DNA of 54,762 nt from CAVDRM01 sp963611355 (GTDB lineage Bacteria > Bacillota > Clostridia > Christensenellales > Aristaeellaceae): assembly GCA_963611355.1 (NCBI GenBank), contig CAVDRM010000014.1:1-54762 (forward strand), read 5' to 3'. Positions 1-7,939 of this stretch are shown one piece after another; the stretch's first letter is position 1, and every line of letters begins with the position of its first letter. The notes below the pieces were generated by a model. The model had not been told where the DNA came from. It saw only the letters and a list, made by a program, of their open reading frames with translations, and ran no database searches. The position numbers and the translations under genes are program-made.

Positions 1-21
1 GCAGAACATAAAACGCTTGGT

Positions 22-52
22 GAAGGCCGCATAAGGCCTTCCTTTTTCTTTT
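22..52 (+). terminator. Intrinsic terminator of a gene lying left of the window
   Basis: A 7-bp perfect stem (GAAGGCC at 22-28 with GGCCTTC at 35-41) is followed directly by a T-rich tract at 42-52. This is the form of a rightward rho-independent terminator. The gene it would end lies outside the window. Confidence 0.75.
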
Positions 53-76
53 GTTGACACCCTGCATCGCAAATAG

Positions 77-112
77 AACAAACCCCTGCCTTTCTGAAAA
101 CAGGGGTTTGTT
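77..112. terminator. 12-bp hairpin, probable terminator
   Basis: A perfect 12-bp inverted repeat (AACAAACCCCTG at 77-88 and its complement at 101-112) with a 12-nt loop. It has A/T-rich flanks on both sides, so it could work in either direction. It is the first of three stacked hairpins downstream of the leftward gene ending at 224. Confidence 0.55.
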
Positions 113-120
113 GATGGGCT

Positions 121-155
121 GAAGCCACATTGCGAGATGGCAATGTGGCTTCTTT
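121..155. repeat. Hairpin repeat copy 1 (terminator-like)
   Basis: A 13-bp perfect stem (GAAGCCACATTGC at 121-133, complement at 140-152), a 6-nt loop and a short T run. The same 13-nt arms with a different loop recur at 31305-31336. This marks it as a dispersed terminator-like element and not a chance hairpin. Confidence 0.65.
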
Positions 156-164
156 GATAGGCTA

Positions 165-208
165 AAATTTCCTTCGGTCATCCCGTCACGGAATGCCGAA
201 GGGAATTT
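165..208 (-). terminator. Long imperfect hairpin downstream of the SdrD_B-repeat gene
   Basis: Arms around 165-183 and 187-208 pair with a few mismatches (outer AAATTtCCTTCGG with CCGAAGGgAATTT) around a 3-nt loop. It begins 16 nt after the stop codon of the leftward repeat protein, and the leftward exit is A/T-rich. Probably its terminator. Confidence 0.55.
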
Positions 209-223
209 CTTGATTATTCGTTG

Positions 224-3200
224 TTAATCGTTTTTCGTGCCGCCGTAGCTCCAGTCGGTGGTCGGAAGATTCTCCATCGAGGCGGGATATTGACCGGCCT
301 TTACGAGGACAAAGCCCAAATCGCAGGACAGCCTGCGGCCGCCGCTGGGCACGATTACACCCTCCACCGTCGCCGTTCCCTGCTTGCCCTCCAGCAAAAT
401 GCTGCCGACCAGCGGAAATTCCGTCTGACAGACGGTGGTCTTCAATTCGGCCGGCATGGTCACGCGCATGGTGTATTCGCCGGGATACAGGTTATCAAAG
501 AAATAGTGGCCGTAGCTGTCCGTTTCCGTCTCGGCGACAAGCTCGCCGTACTGATACATGGCAATCACGATGCCGGGAATGCCCTTTTCGCCGATGTCCT
601 GCATACCGTTGCCGTTTTCGTCCAGCCAGGCAAAATCACCAATCTCGCCCTTTGCGCCGATGCCGATGTCCGCATCGCTCCGCTTCTCGCCCATCGCCAG
701 ATAGAACATTTCGGAGCGGCCGCTCGCGCCCGCATCCGTATCCGCTAAAATCATGCTCGTATGGGACGAAGCGTCCATCGTGCGGGCAAACAGATGATTT
801 TCAGGCAGCGTCAGGGTCAGATAATATTCGTCGGGGCACAGGGAGCGGAAGACATAAGCGCCGTCCTCCGCCGTGACCGCCGTTGCGGCAGGCGTCTGCG
901 GCGCGGCGACGGCATACAGTGAAACCGTCAGACCTGCCAGCCCGTCCTTTTCCCCATCCATGCTCCAAAGAGAGCCGGACAGCTCCGCATACTGCAAAAT
1001 ACCGATGTCGGGCGTCTCATGGCCGCCGACGGCAAACGACATCGGGAGTACCCATGTTCCGTTCTCCGTCTTGTACGCACCGTCGTTCACTAAGATGCAG
1101 TCATCCTGCAGCGACAGCTTCAGCAGGTAGTCGCCCGGTATGAGCTGCGGCGATGCAAACGCGCCGTCATCATCTGTGATCAGTTCAATTTCTTCCTGCG
1201 TGTTTTCGCTGACAAGCGTCATGGCAAAGCCGTTGATAAGCGTTTCATCGCCCTCACGCTCACCGGAATTGTTTTCATCATAGTACAAAACGCCGTCAAG
1301 CTGAGCGGGCGCAACGCCGATGATGTGCCGGTCTTTCAAGGTCTGTCCGGCCGACAGCACAAGCGGAGCGGCAGAAACGGAAACGGAATCCGCCGCTGCG
1401 GGAACGAGCGAACAGGTGTCATAGGAGAACACGAGACCGTCCTCTAAAGCAACCGTCACATTGTATTCGCCGGGACGCAGATGCGACACGGTAAAGAAGC
1501 CAAAGTCATCGTTCTCAACGGTCTGCTCGGTATGCAGCGCAGACCCGTTCACGGGCGTCAGCGTGATGACCGCCGAAATCGGCTCGCCCGCGCCGTTATC
1601 CGCATAGCCGCTGACGGTAGCGGTACGCACTGCGTATACATCGGCGACGGCGGCCTGCGTCCCCATGCCGGAGGTAAAGGGCGCGCTGAAAATCTGCGCG
1701 TCATTCGTATCGGCAAACAGCACATCGGCGGGCAGCTCATAACGAACGGTGTATGTACCCGGCAGAATGCCTTTGATATAAAATTCACCGTTTTCATCGG
1801 TGACGGAATTGGTGTAAGAGGAATACTCTTCGCCGTTTTCGTCCATCAGCGTGACCGTGATGCCCGGAACGCCGATTGTGCCGCCGTCCGTCTCGGTCTT
1901 CACAAAGCCGGACACCGTACCGGCTTTAAAAATGCCGCCGTCTACATTTTCCAAGTTCTGAGAGGGGTCAAGCGCATAAATGCCCGTTTCGCCGTATTCG
2001 CTGTTCTGCGTTGAAATCGCGTTATAAGCCTGCTCGGAGGACGGCGCAAAGGGAGAGGCAATGTACGGGTCTGTCAGCAGGAAGCGAACGGCATGCGCAT
2101 TGGGAAGCAGCGGAGACAGGCCATACGCGCCGTTTTCGTCCGTCATCGTCTCCGCCACCACGCGGCCTTCCGCATCAATGGCCTGCACGGTGAAGCCGCC
2201 CGCGCCGCTTTCTCCCGTATCCCAAAGGCCATTGTTGTTTTCATCCGCAAAGAGATGGCCGCTGACAGAGGCGGGATAGGTGACCGCCGCGTACAGCACA
2301 TTGCCTTCTCCGCTTATAAGATATGTTTCTGTTTCCGTTTCCCGCACGGCGCTGAGAACCGCAAACGCATTGTCCTCGCCCGCGTTGGAAAATACGCCCT
2401 CGCCCGTCAGGGCGGCGCGGATGGTCACATCGCCGCCGCGAATGATGGGTATCAGCGCATCGCCGTTTGCATCGGTCTCGGCCGCGGCAACTATCTTGCC
2501 GTCAACAAGCGCTTCAATGCGGGCCGTCGTATAGGCATTTTCGTTTTCAAGCGTCCCGTCCGCGTTCATGTCATGATAGAAATGAACAAGCAGGGAGGTT
2601 GCTTTCGTCACGCCGACCAGCGGAATGTTGGAGGTGCTTTCGGCGGTCACGGCAATCCGGGAAGAGGCCGTTGCGGAATAGCCGTCCGTAAATTGGCTGT
2701 CTCCCTCCACGGTGAACATATAGCCGTCCGGTAGCGTCACGCGGTAGGTATATGTGCCAGGCTGGAGCTTGGTGAACAGGAAAGACCCGTCCGCTTCGGT
2801 CTGCGCTTCGCGGGTTAATGAAAGCTCTTCGGAAATCAGCGCAACGGTTACGCCGGAAAGACCGGATTCATTGCCGTCTCTTTTTCCGTCGCCGTTTTCA
2901 TCATACCAAATGATGCCCTGCGCGTTGCCGGTCTGCACAACGCCGATGCCCATGCCCAAAGAGCCTTTGGTCAGCGTAAATGAATCAGACAGCGCCACGC
3001 CGCTGTCGGAGGGATTGAAGCAGTTATAGAAGGCGTTCACCTTTAATCCCTTCGGACCGATGATATAGTTTTCCGGCAATGTCACGCGCACCTGATACGT
3101 GCCGGGCGACAGATTGCGCAATGTCACTGTGCCGTCCTTGCCCGTGCTGCCGGATGCGACGACATATTCCAATCCCGTCGGCGAGGTATAAAGAAGCTCG

Positions 3201-3691
3201 ACAAAAATATCGCGCACGGCGGGGTCGTTGGTGCGCCGTCCGCCGTTGCTGTCCTGGTCAATAAAGGAAATCAGGGACACATACACGCTGCTCTTAACGG
3301 CGCCCAGATAAAGACTTGTCTGGCCGGACGCATAAAACCATTCCGTACGAGCGGTCTCCCCGTCGGAAGGAAGCAGTGCACTGTCCGCTTCCGTAACGGT
3401 CGGGACATAGCCGCCGGGCAGCTCCGCCGTGATGCGGTATTCGCCCTCATTCAGCCCTGCAAAGGAAAAAGAGCCGTCCTTTCCCGTTTCCGTTGTCGCC
3501 ACAACGCCGGAGCGGTTTTCCAGTGTCAGGGAAACATTGCCCAAGCCGTTTTTTTCCTGATACTGCCCGTCCAGCGCCTTGTCAAACCAAACAGCGCCGT
3601 TGATGGACGCAGCGCCGGCCAAGGCAGGGATGCAGAGCACCGCGCATAAAACGAGCAGCGCCGTCAAAAACAGGAAGTACCGCCTTTGCAT
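224..3691 (-). CDS. Large secreted protein of SdrD_B / Cna-B-like repeats
   Basis: A 1155-aa exported repeat protein. The N-terminus is a clear signal peptide (MQRRYFLFLTALLVL, hydrophobic to about residue 22, then an AGA region). The rest is about ten beta-sandwich repeats of the SdrD_B/Cna-B type. Each opens with a G-x-x-W/Y-x-D-x-N-x-(D/N)-G segment (for example WYDENGDGKRDGNESG, FADENNNGLWDTGESG, WLDENGNGMQDIGEKG) and closes with a D-G-x-(F/Y)-x-F-x-x-L-x-P-G-x-Y motif. The D/N-rich loops suggest Ca2+ binding. No LPxTG motif plus membrane anchor is present at the C-terminus, so it is secreted or held non-covalently. The start at 3691 was chosen over an in-frame ATG seven codons upstream because GGAGG lies at 3699-3703. 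Role inferred: stalk, adhesion or cell-surface scaffold; partner unknown. Confidence 0.85.
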   Translation of the reverse strand: MQRRYFLFLTALLVLCAVLCIPALAGAASINGAVWFDKALDGQYQEKNGLGNVSLTLENRSGVVATTETGKDGSFSFAGLNEGEYRITAELPGGYVPTVTEADSALLPSDGETARTEWFYASGQTSLYLGAVKSSVYVSLISFIDQDSNGGRRTNDPAVRDIFVELLYTSPTGLEYVVASGSTGKDGTVTLRNLSPGTYQVRVTLPENYIIGPKGLKVNAFYNCFNPSDSGVALSDSFTLTKGSLGMGIGVVQTGNAQGIIWYDENGDGKRDGNESGLSGVTVALISEELSLTREAQTEADGSFLFTKLQPGTYTYRVTLPDGYMFTVEGDSQFTDGYSATASSRIAVTAESTSNIPLVGVTKATSLLVHFYHDMNADGTLENENAYTTARIEALVDGKIVAAAETDANGDALIPIIRGGDVTIRAALTGEGVFSNAGEDNAFAVLSAVRETETETYLISGEGNVLYAAVTYPASVSGHLFADENNNGLWDTGESGAGGFTVQAIDAEGRVVAETMTDENGAYGLSPLLPNAHAVRFLLTDPYIASPFAPSSEQAYNAISTQNSEYGETGIYALDPSQNLENVDGGIFKAGTVSGFVKTETDGGTIGVPGITVTLMDENGEEYSSYTNSVTDENGEFYIKGILPGTYTVRYELPADVLFADTNDAQIFSAPFTSGMGTQAAVADVYAVRTATVSGYADNGAGEPISAVITLTPVNGSALHTEQTVENDDFGFFTVSHLRPGEYNVTVALEDGLVFSYDTCSLVPAAADSVSVSAAPLVLSAGQTLKDRHIIGVAPAQLDGVLYYDENNSGEREGDETLINGFAMTLVSENTQEEIELITDDDGAFASPQLIPGDYLLKLSLQDDCILVNDGAYKTENGTWVLPMSFAVGGHETPDIGILQYAELSGSLWSMDGEKDGLAGLTVSLYAVAAPQTPAATAVTAEDGAYVFRSLCPDEYYLTLTLPENHLFARTMDASSHTSMILADTDAGASGRSEMFYLAMGEKRSDADIGIGAKGEIGDFAWLDENGNGMQDIGEKGIPGIVIAMYQYGELVAETETDSYGHYFFDNLYPGEYTMRVTMPAELKTTVCQTEFPLVGSILLEGKQGTATVEGVIVPSGGRRLSCDLGFVLVKAGQYPASMENLPTTDWSYGGTKND

Positions 3692-3781
3692 GAAACAGCC
3701 TCCAATACACAAAAGTCAAATTTTATGATACATGACAGGCTCCGGTTTGTCAATCAGCACCAAGCACAATGAATGTAAAAA

Positions 3782-4963
3782 CTACTGCGGCATTCCGTTG
3801 TCCGTGCGGGCAATCTCGCGCCCGTAAGGGTCGTACAGAATGGCCGCGTCATAACGGCTTTTGTGCCAGATGCGCTTGTCGCTCTTCAGCACCGCATCGG
3901 CGGAATGCCTGCTTTTTGAAGAAGCGATGCTGACAGTCTGCGCAGGGGCTATGCTCAATTCCTCCGGCATCTCAAAAAACTCCTCGCCGCGGGTGGAAAA
4001 AAGCGTCATGCCGCCGAAAGAAACGGTCTCCTCTCCGGTATTCTCAATGAGCAGCAGGTCATCCGAAAGGTCGATTTTCATCGACAATGCGGTAATTTTA
4101 TCCGGCAGTGCCCATTCGATGGCAGCGGCTGCCGGCCTTTCGGCCTTCAATGTCACGCAAACGCCGTATTCCGATTCCTGCGTAATATGCGTTTCACAGC
4201 CGATGAGTGCAAGACGGCGCAGCACATCGCTGCTCGGTGTGTCCGCTTCCTCCTCGGTGCTGGTCGAAATGATGCCGATACGTGGCTGTACTATTTTCAA
4301 AAAGGAGGAGCTTGTTGAGGTGTCATCTCCGTGAAAGGCGATCTTGAGGACATTGCAGGCCGTCAGCCGCCCACTTTTCAAAAGCAGATATTCCTCTTCA
4401 TTTTTCATATCGCCCGTCAGCAGAATGCTGCCGTGTACGGATGCAAAACACATGACCAGAGAATTGTTGTTCTCATTGTCATCATTGTATTTTTCCGGCG
4501 CAAGCACGGAAAAAGCCGCACTGTCGGAGACTTGAATGGCATCCCCTGCCTTTAAAAAATGAACGCTTTGACCGCGCCGTGCCGCCGCAATCACCGCAGC
4601 ATGCTCGGCACCTGTTCCCTCCAGAGAAAATGCCGGCGCGTAAAAGGCGTCAATCGTAATATCACTGCGCACCAATTTGTCAAGACCGCCGACATGGTCC
4701 TTGTGCTGATGCGTAATAAACACACCGTCCAAATGCTTTACCTGAAGCTGCTCCAGCGCCGTCAGCATCCGCGCCGCCGTCCGCTCGTACCCCGTATCAA
4801 TCAAATAGGTTTTTCCCTCTGCCTGAAGAATCAGGCAATCCGCCTTGCCGACATTCAGGGCGTACAGCCGCACACAGTCCGTATCTTCTTCGGCCATGCC
4901 AGAAAAGGAAAGTCCGAGGCTGCAGCACAGCAGGAGTAAGAAAAACCGTGCCCAATGCTTCAC
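3782..4963 (-). CDS. Secreted ComEC-like metallo-beta-lactamase with lamin-tail-like C-terminus
   Basis: A 393-aa exported protein. A signal peptide (WARFFLLLLCCSLGLSFSG) precedes a metallo-beta-lactamase fold with LIDTGY and the metal motif THQHKDHVGG near residues 84-93, and a later FHGDD histidine. This is the extracellular ComEC/Rec2-like hydrolase type, in which the catalytic domain occurs without the DNA-uptake channel. Residues from about 290 to the end (IENTGEETVSFGGMTL to AILYDPYGREIAR) match the pattern of a lamin-tail (LTD) beta-sandwich, often fused to secreted nucleases and phosphoesterases. The start is GTG at 4963, with CCTCCTT on the plus strand at 4972-4978 giving AAGGAGG 8 nt upstream; the longer TTG start would overlap that site. 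Likely a phosphodiesterase or nuclease acting outside the cell; substrate unknown. Confidence 0.8.
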   Translation of the reverse strand: MKHWARFFLLLLCCSLGLSFSGMAEEDTDCVRLYALNVGKADCLILQAEGKTYLIDTGYERTAARMLTALEQLQVKHLDGVFITHQHKDHVGGLDKLVRSDITIDAFYAPAFSLEGTGAEHAAVIAAARRGQSVHFLKAGDAIQVSDSAAFSVLAPEKYNDDNENNNSLVMCFASVHGSILLTGDMKNEEEYLLLKSGRLTACNVLKIAFHGDDTSTSSSFLKIVQPRIGIISTSTEEEADTPSSDVLRRLALIGCETHITQESEYGVCVTLKAERPAAAAIEWALPDKITALSMKIDLSDDLLLIENTGEETVSFGGMTLFSTRGEEFFEMPEELSIAPAQTVSIASSKSRHSADAVLKSDKRIWHKSRYDAAILYDPYGREIARTDNGMPQ

Positions 4964-5042
4964 ACGCTCAACCTCCTTCAATGGTCAATGAACAGTATAT
5001 CATAAACGGTGCGCGGACGAGAGCGCCCGTGAATATTTTTAC

Positions 5043-5079
5043 AAATAAGAAAAGAAGGCCGTGCTTTGAGCGGCACGGC
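5043..5079 (-). terminator. Terminator of the nitroreductase gene
   Basis: The stem GCCGTGC (5058-5064) with GCACGGC (5073-5079) and an 8-nt loop is followed leftward by a T-rich run (5043-5057 read on the minus strand). It starts about 19 nt beyond the stop codon of the leftward nitroreductase gene. Confidence 0.8.
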
Positions 5080-5097
5080 ACGGGGATCAGCGGAAAA

Positions 5098-5661
5098 TTA
5101 TCGGATATAAGATATCTTCTCTTCTTTCACGGGATGGGCCTCCTTATCATCGGTCGGAATGCCCAGGGAAACGGCAATGATAAAACGGTTGCCTTCCGGA
5201 AAATGCAGCAGCTTTTTCAGTTCGCCGGCACGGTCGCCATCAAAGGCGGCACGAGGCAGCCCTAAGATAACCGAGCCCAAGCCGAGGCTTTCTGCGGCCA
5301 GCACAATGTTTTCAACGGCAATGCCGCAGTCAATCGGCGCCCAATAGGAATCTTCCGGCGCGGAAAGGAAGATGACGGTCGGCGCATGATAGAACACATC
5401 GAACGTTTCATCCGCAAAGCGTGGGCTGCGCTCATTCTCCGCTTTTTTCATGGAGACGATGCGAAGCTCATGGTTGACCTCGTCCAGCACCGCCCGATTC
5501 TGAACCACGGAAAAATGCCACGGCTGGCGGTTGACGGCACTGGGCGACTGAACAGCCGCCTGAAGAACGGCGGAAAGCTGCTCCTTTGTAAGCTGGGTGG
5601 CTTCATAAGCGCGGTGGCTTCTGCGGGCGGCGATTACGGACAGAACTTGATTGATCATCAT
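5098..5661 (-). CDS. Nitroreductase-family flavoprotein
   Basis: About 187 aa, the usual size for a small FMN-dependent nitroreductase. The family opening is clear: VIAARRSHRAYEATQLTKEQL, with the Arg-Arg-Ser FMN-phosphate contact. It continues with QSPSAVNRQPWHF and, near residue 130, AAESLGLGSVILGLPRA, the second FMN-binding stretch. Such enzymes use NAD(P)H to reduce nitro compounds, quinones or related acceptors in the cytoplasm; the natural substrate is usually unknown. Three in-frame ATG codons occur in tandem (5664, 5661, 5658). The AAGGAG box at 5667-5672 is too close to the first and best spaced for the second or third. It is transcribed divergently from tadA and ends in its own terminator, so it is probably monocistronic. 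Confidence 0.88.
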   Translation of the reverse strand: MMINQVLSVIAARRSHRAYEATQLTKEQLSAVLQAAVQSPSAVNRQPWHFSVVQNRAVLDEVNHELRIVSMKKAENERSPRFADETFDVFYHAPTVIFLSAPEDSYWAPIDCGIAVENIVLAAESLGLGSVILGLPRAAFDGDRAGELKKLLHFPEGNRFIIAVSLGIPTDDKEAHPVKEEKISYIR

Positions 5662-5670
5662 CATTTCTCC

Positions 5671-5700
5671 TTTTCAAATGATTTCGTTCTATGGTACAAT
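5671..5700 (+). promoter_or_regulatory. Probable sigma-A promoter of tadA
   Basis: TTTTCA (5671-5676), an 18-nt spacer and TACAAT (5695-5700), about 35 nt before the tadA start. The -35 box overlaps the Shine-Dalgarno of the divergent nitroreductase gene. Confidence 0.5.
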
Positions 5701-5734
5701 ATGAATCAGAAACGAGAAAGGAAGGGTCAGCCGC

Positions 5735-6187
5735 ATGCAGCACGAAGAATTTATGCGCGAGGCGCTTCGAGAGGCCGCTGCCGATGCCAATGAGGTGCCC
5801 GTCGGCGCCGTGGTCGTCTGCAACGGAAAAATCATTGCGCGGGCGCACAACGAGCGGGAAACAAAGGAGCACGACCCCTTCGCCCATGCGGAAATTCTGG
5901 CCATGCGCCGTGCCGCTCAGATGCTGAAAACGCGCAGGCTCACGGGCTGCACCCTCTACGTTACCTTAGAGCCATGTCCCATGTGCGCGGGCGCGATGGT
6001 GATGGCCGACCTTGACATGTGCGTGTTCGGCGCGTTTGACGAGCGGCAGGGCTGCTGCGGGAGCGTTCTTGATTTGACTCAGGAGAAAAGCTTTTACTGC
6101 CAAGTCCAAGCCTGCGGCGGCGTTTTAACGGAAGAGGCAGCCTCCCTGCTCTCCGCCTTTTTTGAAAGAAAGAGAAAAGGAAAGTGA
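5735..6187 (+). CDS. tadA: tRNA-specific adenosine-34 deaminase
   Basis: A 150-aa zinc deaminase that converts adenosine to inosine at wobble position 34 of tRNA-Arg(ACG), an essential step for decoding CGN codons. Direct evidence: the cytidine/deoxycytidylate deaminase core with the H-A-E motif (His51, Glu53) and PCPMC (Cys81, Cys84), which together hold the catalytic zinc, and the TadA-typical NEVPVGAVVV near residue 20. Length is normal for bacterial TadA. The start is ATG 5735 with a GAAAGGAAGG purine-rich box upstream. It stands alone between the divergent nitroreductase gene and the foldase gene, which has its own promoter. Confidence 0.95.
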   Translation: MQHEEFMREALREAAADANEVPVGAVVVCNGKIIARAHNERETKEHDPFAHAEILAMRRAAQMLKTRRLTGCTLYVTLEPCPMCAGAMVMADLDMCVFGAFDERQGCCGSVLDLTQEKSFYCQVQACGGVLTEEAASLLSAFFERKRKGK

Positions 6188-6296
6188 TTTTCCTATCCTA
6201 AAAAAGTATATCATGATTGAATAGCTTTCGCAAGCAAGGAAGCAATGCATGATTTGTGAACAACCTGTAACTTTTCGCAAAGATTCAAAAAAGCGC

Positions 6297-6326
6297 TTGC
6301 ACAAAGTCTTCATTCTGTGCAATAAT
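6297..6326 (+). promoter_or_regulatory. Sigma-A promoter of the foldase gene
   Basis: TTGCAC (6297-6302), an 18-nt spacer and AATAAT (6321-6326). The leader to the ATG at 6381 is about 48 nt. Confidence 0.6.
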
Positions 6327-6380
6327 ACACTTGATTATTGCGCAACGCATTGCGCGGAAAGAAAGAAGGACTCAACTCAG

Positions 6381-7793
6381 ATGAACGGAAAAAAACAAAT
6401 GTGGATTCTACTTGTTGTGGTCGTTGTTGCCGCCGCGACAGCGTTGGGAATGACTGTATCTGCCAAGGCTGCGGAAGAAGAAGCTCAGACCGATCCCGTG
6501 CTGGCCACCATTGACGGTGCTGCAATCACGCAAAGCGAATGTGATGAATTCATCACCTATTATACCAATCAGGGCTATACGCTCGACTATGCCTCCGCCG
6601 TTGAAGCTCTTTTAAGCAACAAGGCGCTGGAAATGCTGGTGGATGAGCTGGGCTACAATACCTTCACCGAGGAAGAGGAAGCCTCCATCCGCGAACAGGC
6701 TCAAACGCAGTGGGATTCCATGCTGGACAGCTATGTCGAATATTATCTCACGGATGATACCGAGGAAGCACGCGCCGAGCTGAAAACGGCCGCAGAGCAG
6801 TATTACTTCACAGCCTATGGCTATGACTTCGATTATGTGCTGGACTACTACACCCGCTCGGAAGCCTACAACCGCTATTATAATGCACTGGTCAGCGAGG
6901 ATTCCATCACCGATGAGGAAATTCAGGCTCAGTTCGATGCATCCGTAGAGGAGTGGAAATCCTATATCGGCGACAGTGCTTATATGTATGAACTTTACGG
7001 TTATTACTACGGCACGCCGTATTATCGTCCGACCGGCTACCGCGCCGTGCTGCACATCCTGTTGACCGTGGATGACGATTTAATGAACGCCTACACCACC
7101 GCCAAGACGGAATATGAAACCCTGAAGGCCGAGTTTGACGCCCAGAGCGAGGCAACAACTGAAGCCACCGAAGAACCCGCGGAAAGCACCGCAGATATGG
7201 TTACGGAAACTGAAGAGGAAGCTGTGGAGCCTGTTACGCAGGAGCAGGTGGATGCTTCCAAAGCCGCCATGGAAGCGGCAAGGGAAGCTGTTCTGGCCAG
7301 CAAGCAGACCGAGTTGGATGACATTGAAGCCCGTCTTGCCGCCGGTGAAAGCTTTGCGGACATTGCCGCACAGTACAACGAAGACCCCGGTCAAGACCTC
7401 TCCACTGGCTATGAACTGCACAGGGATTTCAACCCGAGCTGGGATGAGAATTTCTATGAAGCCGCCTTCTCCGATGAAATGCAGCAGCCGGGCGACCATT
7501 CCAAGCCCGTCATCAGCTCCTTTGGCATTCATGTGCTGTATTATCTCAAGGACTTAGACGAGGGCGCGGTCGAAATGACCGATGACATTAAGAGCGACAT
7601 CAGGGAAGAGCTGTACGAGACGAAGCTCAACGAGGCAATCCAGGCTGCTTGTGACGCACGCATGGCCTCTGCAGAAATTGTCCGCATGACCGACCTCATC
7701 AATGAGCTGGATGCTGCGGATACCGAGGAAGAAACTACTGGGGACGCGGCGGAAACCACTGAAACAACGGAAGAAGAATCCTCTGAGCAGTAA
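6381..7793 (+). CDS. PrsA/SurA-like exported foldase with split parvulin domain
   Basis: A 470-aa exported peptidyl-prolyl isomerase-like foldase. The N-terminus is a signal or anchor segment (QMWILLVVVVVAAATALGM) ending SAKA-AEE without a lipobox cysteine. It is followed by a SurA-N-like chaperone region (VLATIDGAAITQSECDEF). The parvulin (PPIC) domain is visible as YRAVLHILLTVDDD near residue 225, then EARLAAGESFADIAAQYNEDPG, and PVISSFGIHVLYYLKD near 380. Between the first strand and the first helix lies an insert of about 80 residues, rich in Thr, Glu and Ala. The C-terminus is another T/E-rich tail. Role inferred: folding of secreted proteins at the outer face of the membrane, as for PrsA. 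The start at 6381 follows AAGGA and begins the signal peptide. Confidence 0.82.
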   Translation: MNGKKQMWILLVVVVVAAATALGMTVSAKAAEEEAQTDPVLATIDGAAITQSECDEFITYYTNQGYTLDYASAVEALLSNKALEMLVDELGYNTFTEEEEASIREQAQTQWDSMLDSYVEYYLTDDTEEARAELKTAAEQYYFTAYGYDFDYVLDYYTRSEAYNRYYNALVSEDSITDEEIQAQFDASVEEWKSYIGDSAYMYELYGYYYGTPYYRPTGYRAVLHILLTVDDDLMNAYTTAKTEYETLKAEFDAQSEATTEATEEPAESTADMVTETEEEAVEPVTQEQVDASKAAMEAAREAVLASKQTELDDIEARLAAGESFADIAAQYNEDPGQDLSTGYELHRDFNPSWDENFYEAAFSDEMQQPGDHSKPVISSFGIHVLYYLKDLDEGAVEMTDDIKSDIREELYETKLNEAIQAACDARMASAEIVRMTDLINELDAADTEEETTGDAAETTETTEEESSEQ

Positions 7794-7814
7794 TCAATAT
7801 GAAACAAAAAAACA

Positions 7815-7850
7815 GGGCTGTCTCCGAACGGAAAGGAGGCAGTCCTTTTT
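7815..7850 (+). terminator. Terminator of the foldase gene
   Basis: An 11-bp stem with two wobble pairs (GGGCTGTCTCC at 7815-7825 with GGAGGCAGTCC at 7835-7845), then TTTTT. It sits 22 nt after the foldase stop codon. Confidence 0.85.
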
Positions 7851-7939
7851 GTGCGCTTAATATTATTTGCTTTCGTCTGCCGGCATGGCCGCGTCATCGG
7901 CAGCATGAGCAGGGTCAGCAGCGTGATTCTCCTTCTGTG

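Noticed and set aside
224..310. LPTTD near the C-terminus of the SdrD_B-repeat protein as a sortase signal
   Set aside because: The fifth residue is Asp rather than Gly, and no hydrophobic segment or basic tail follows.
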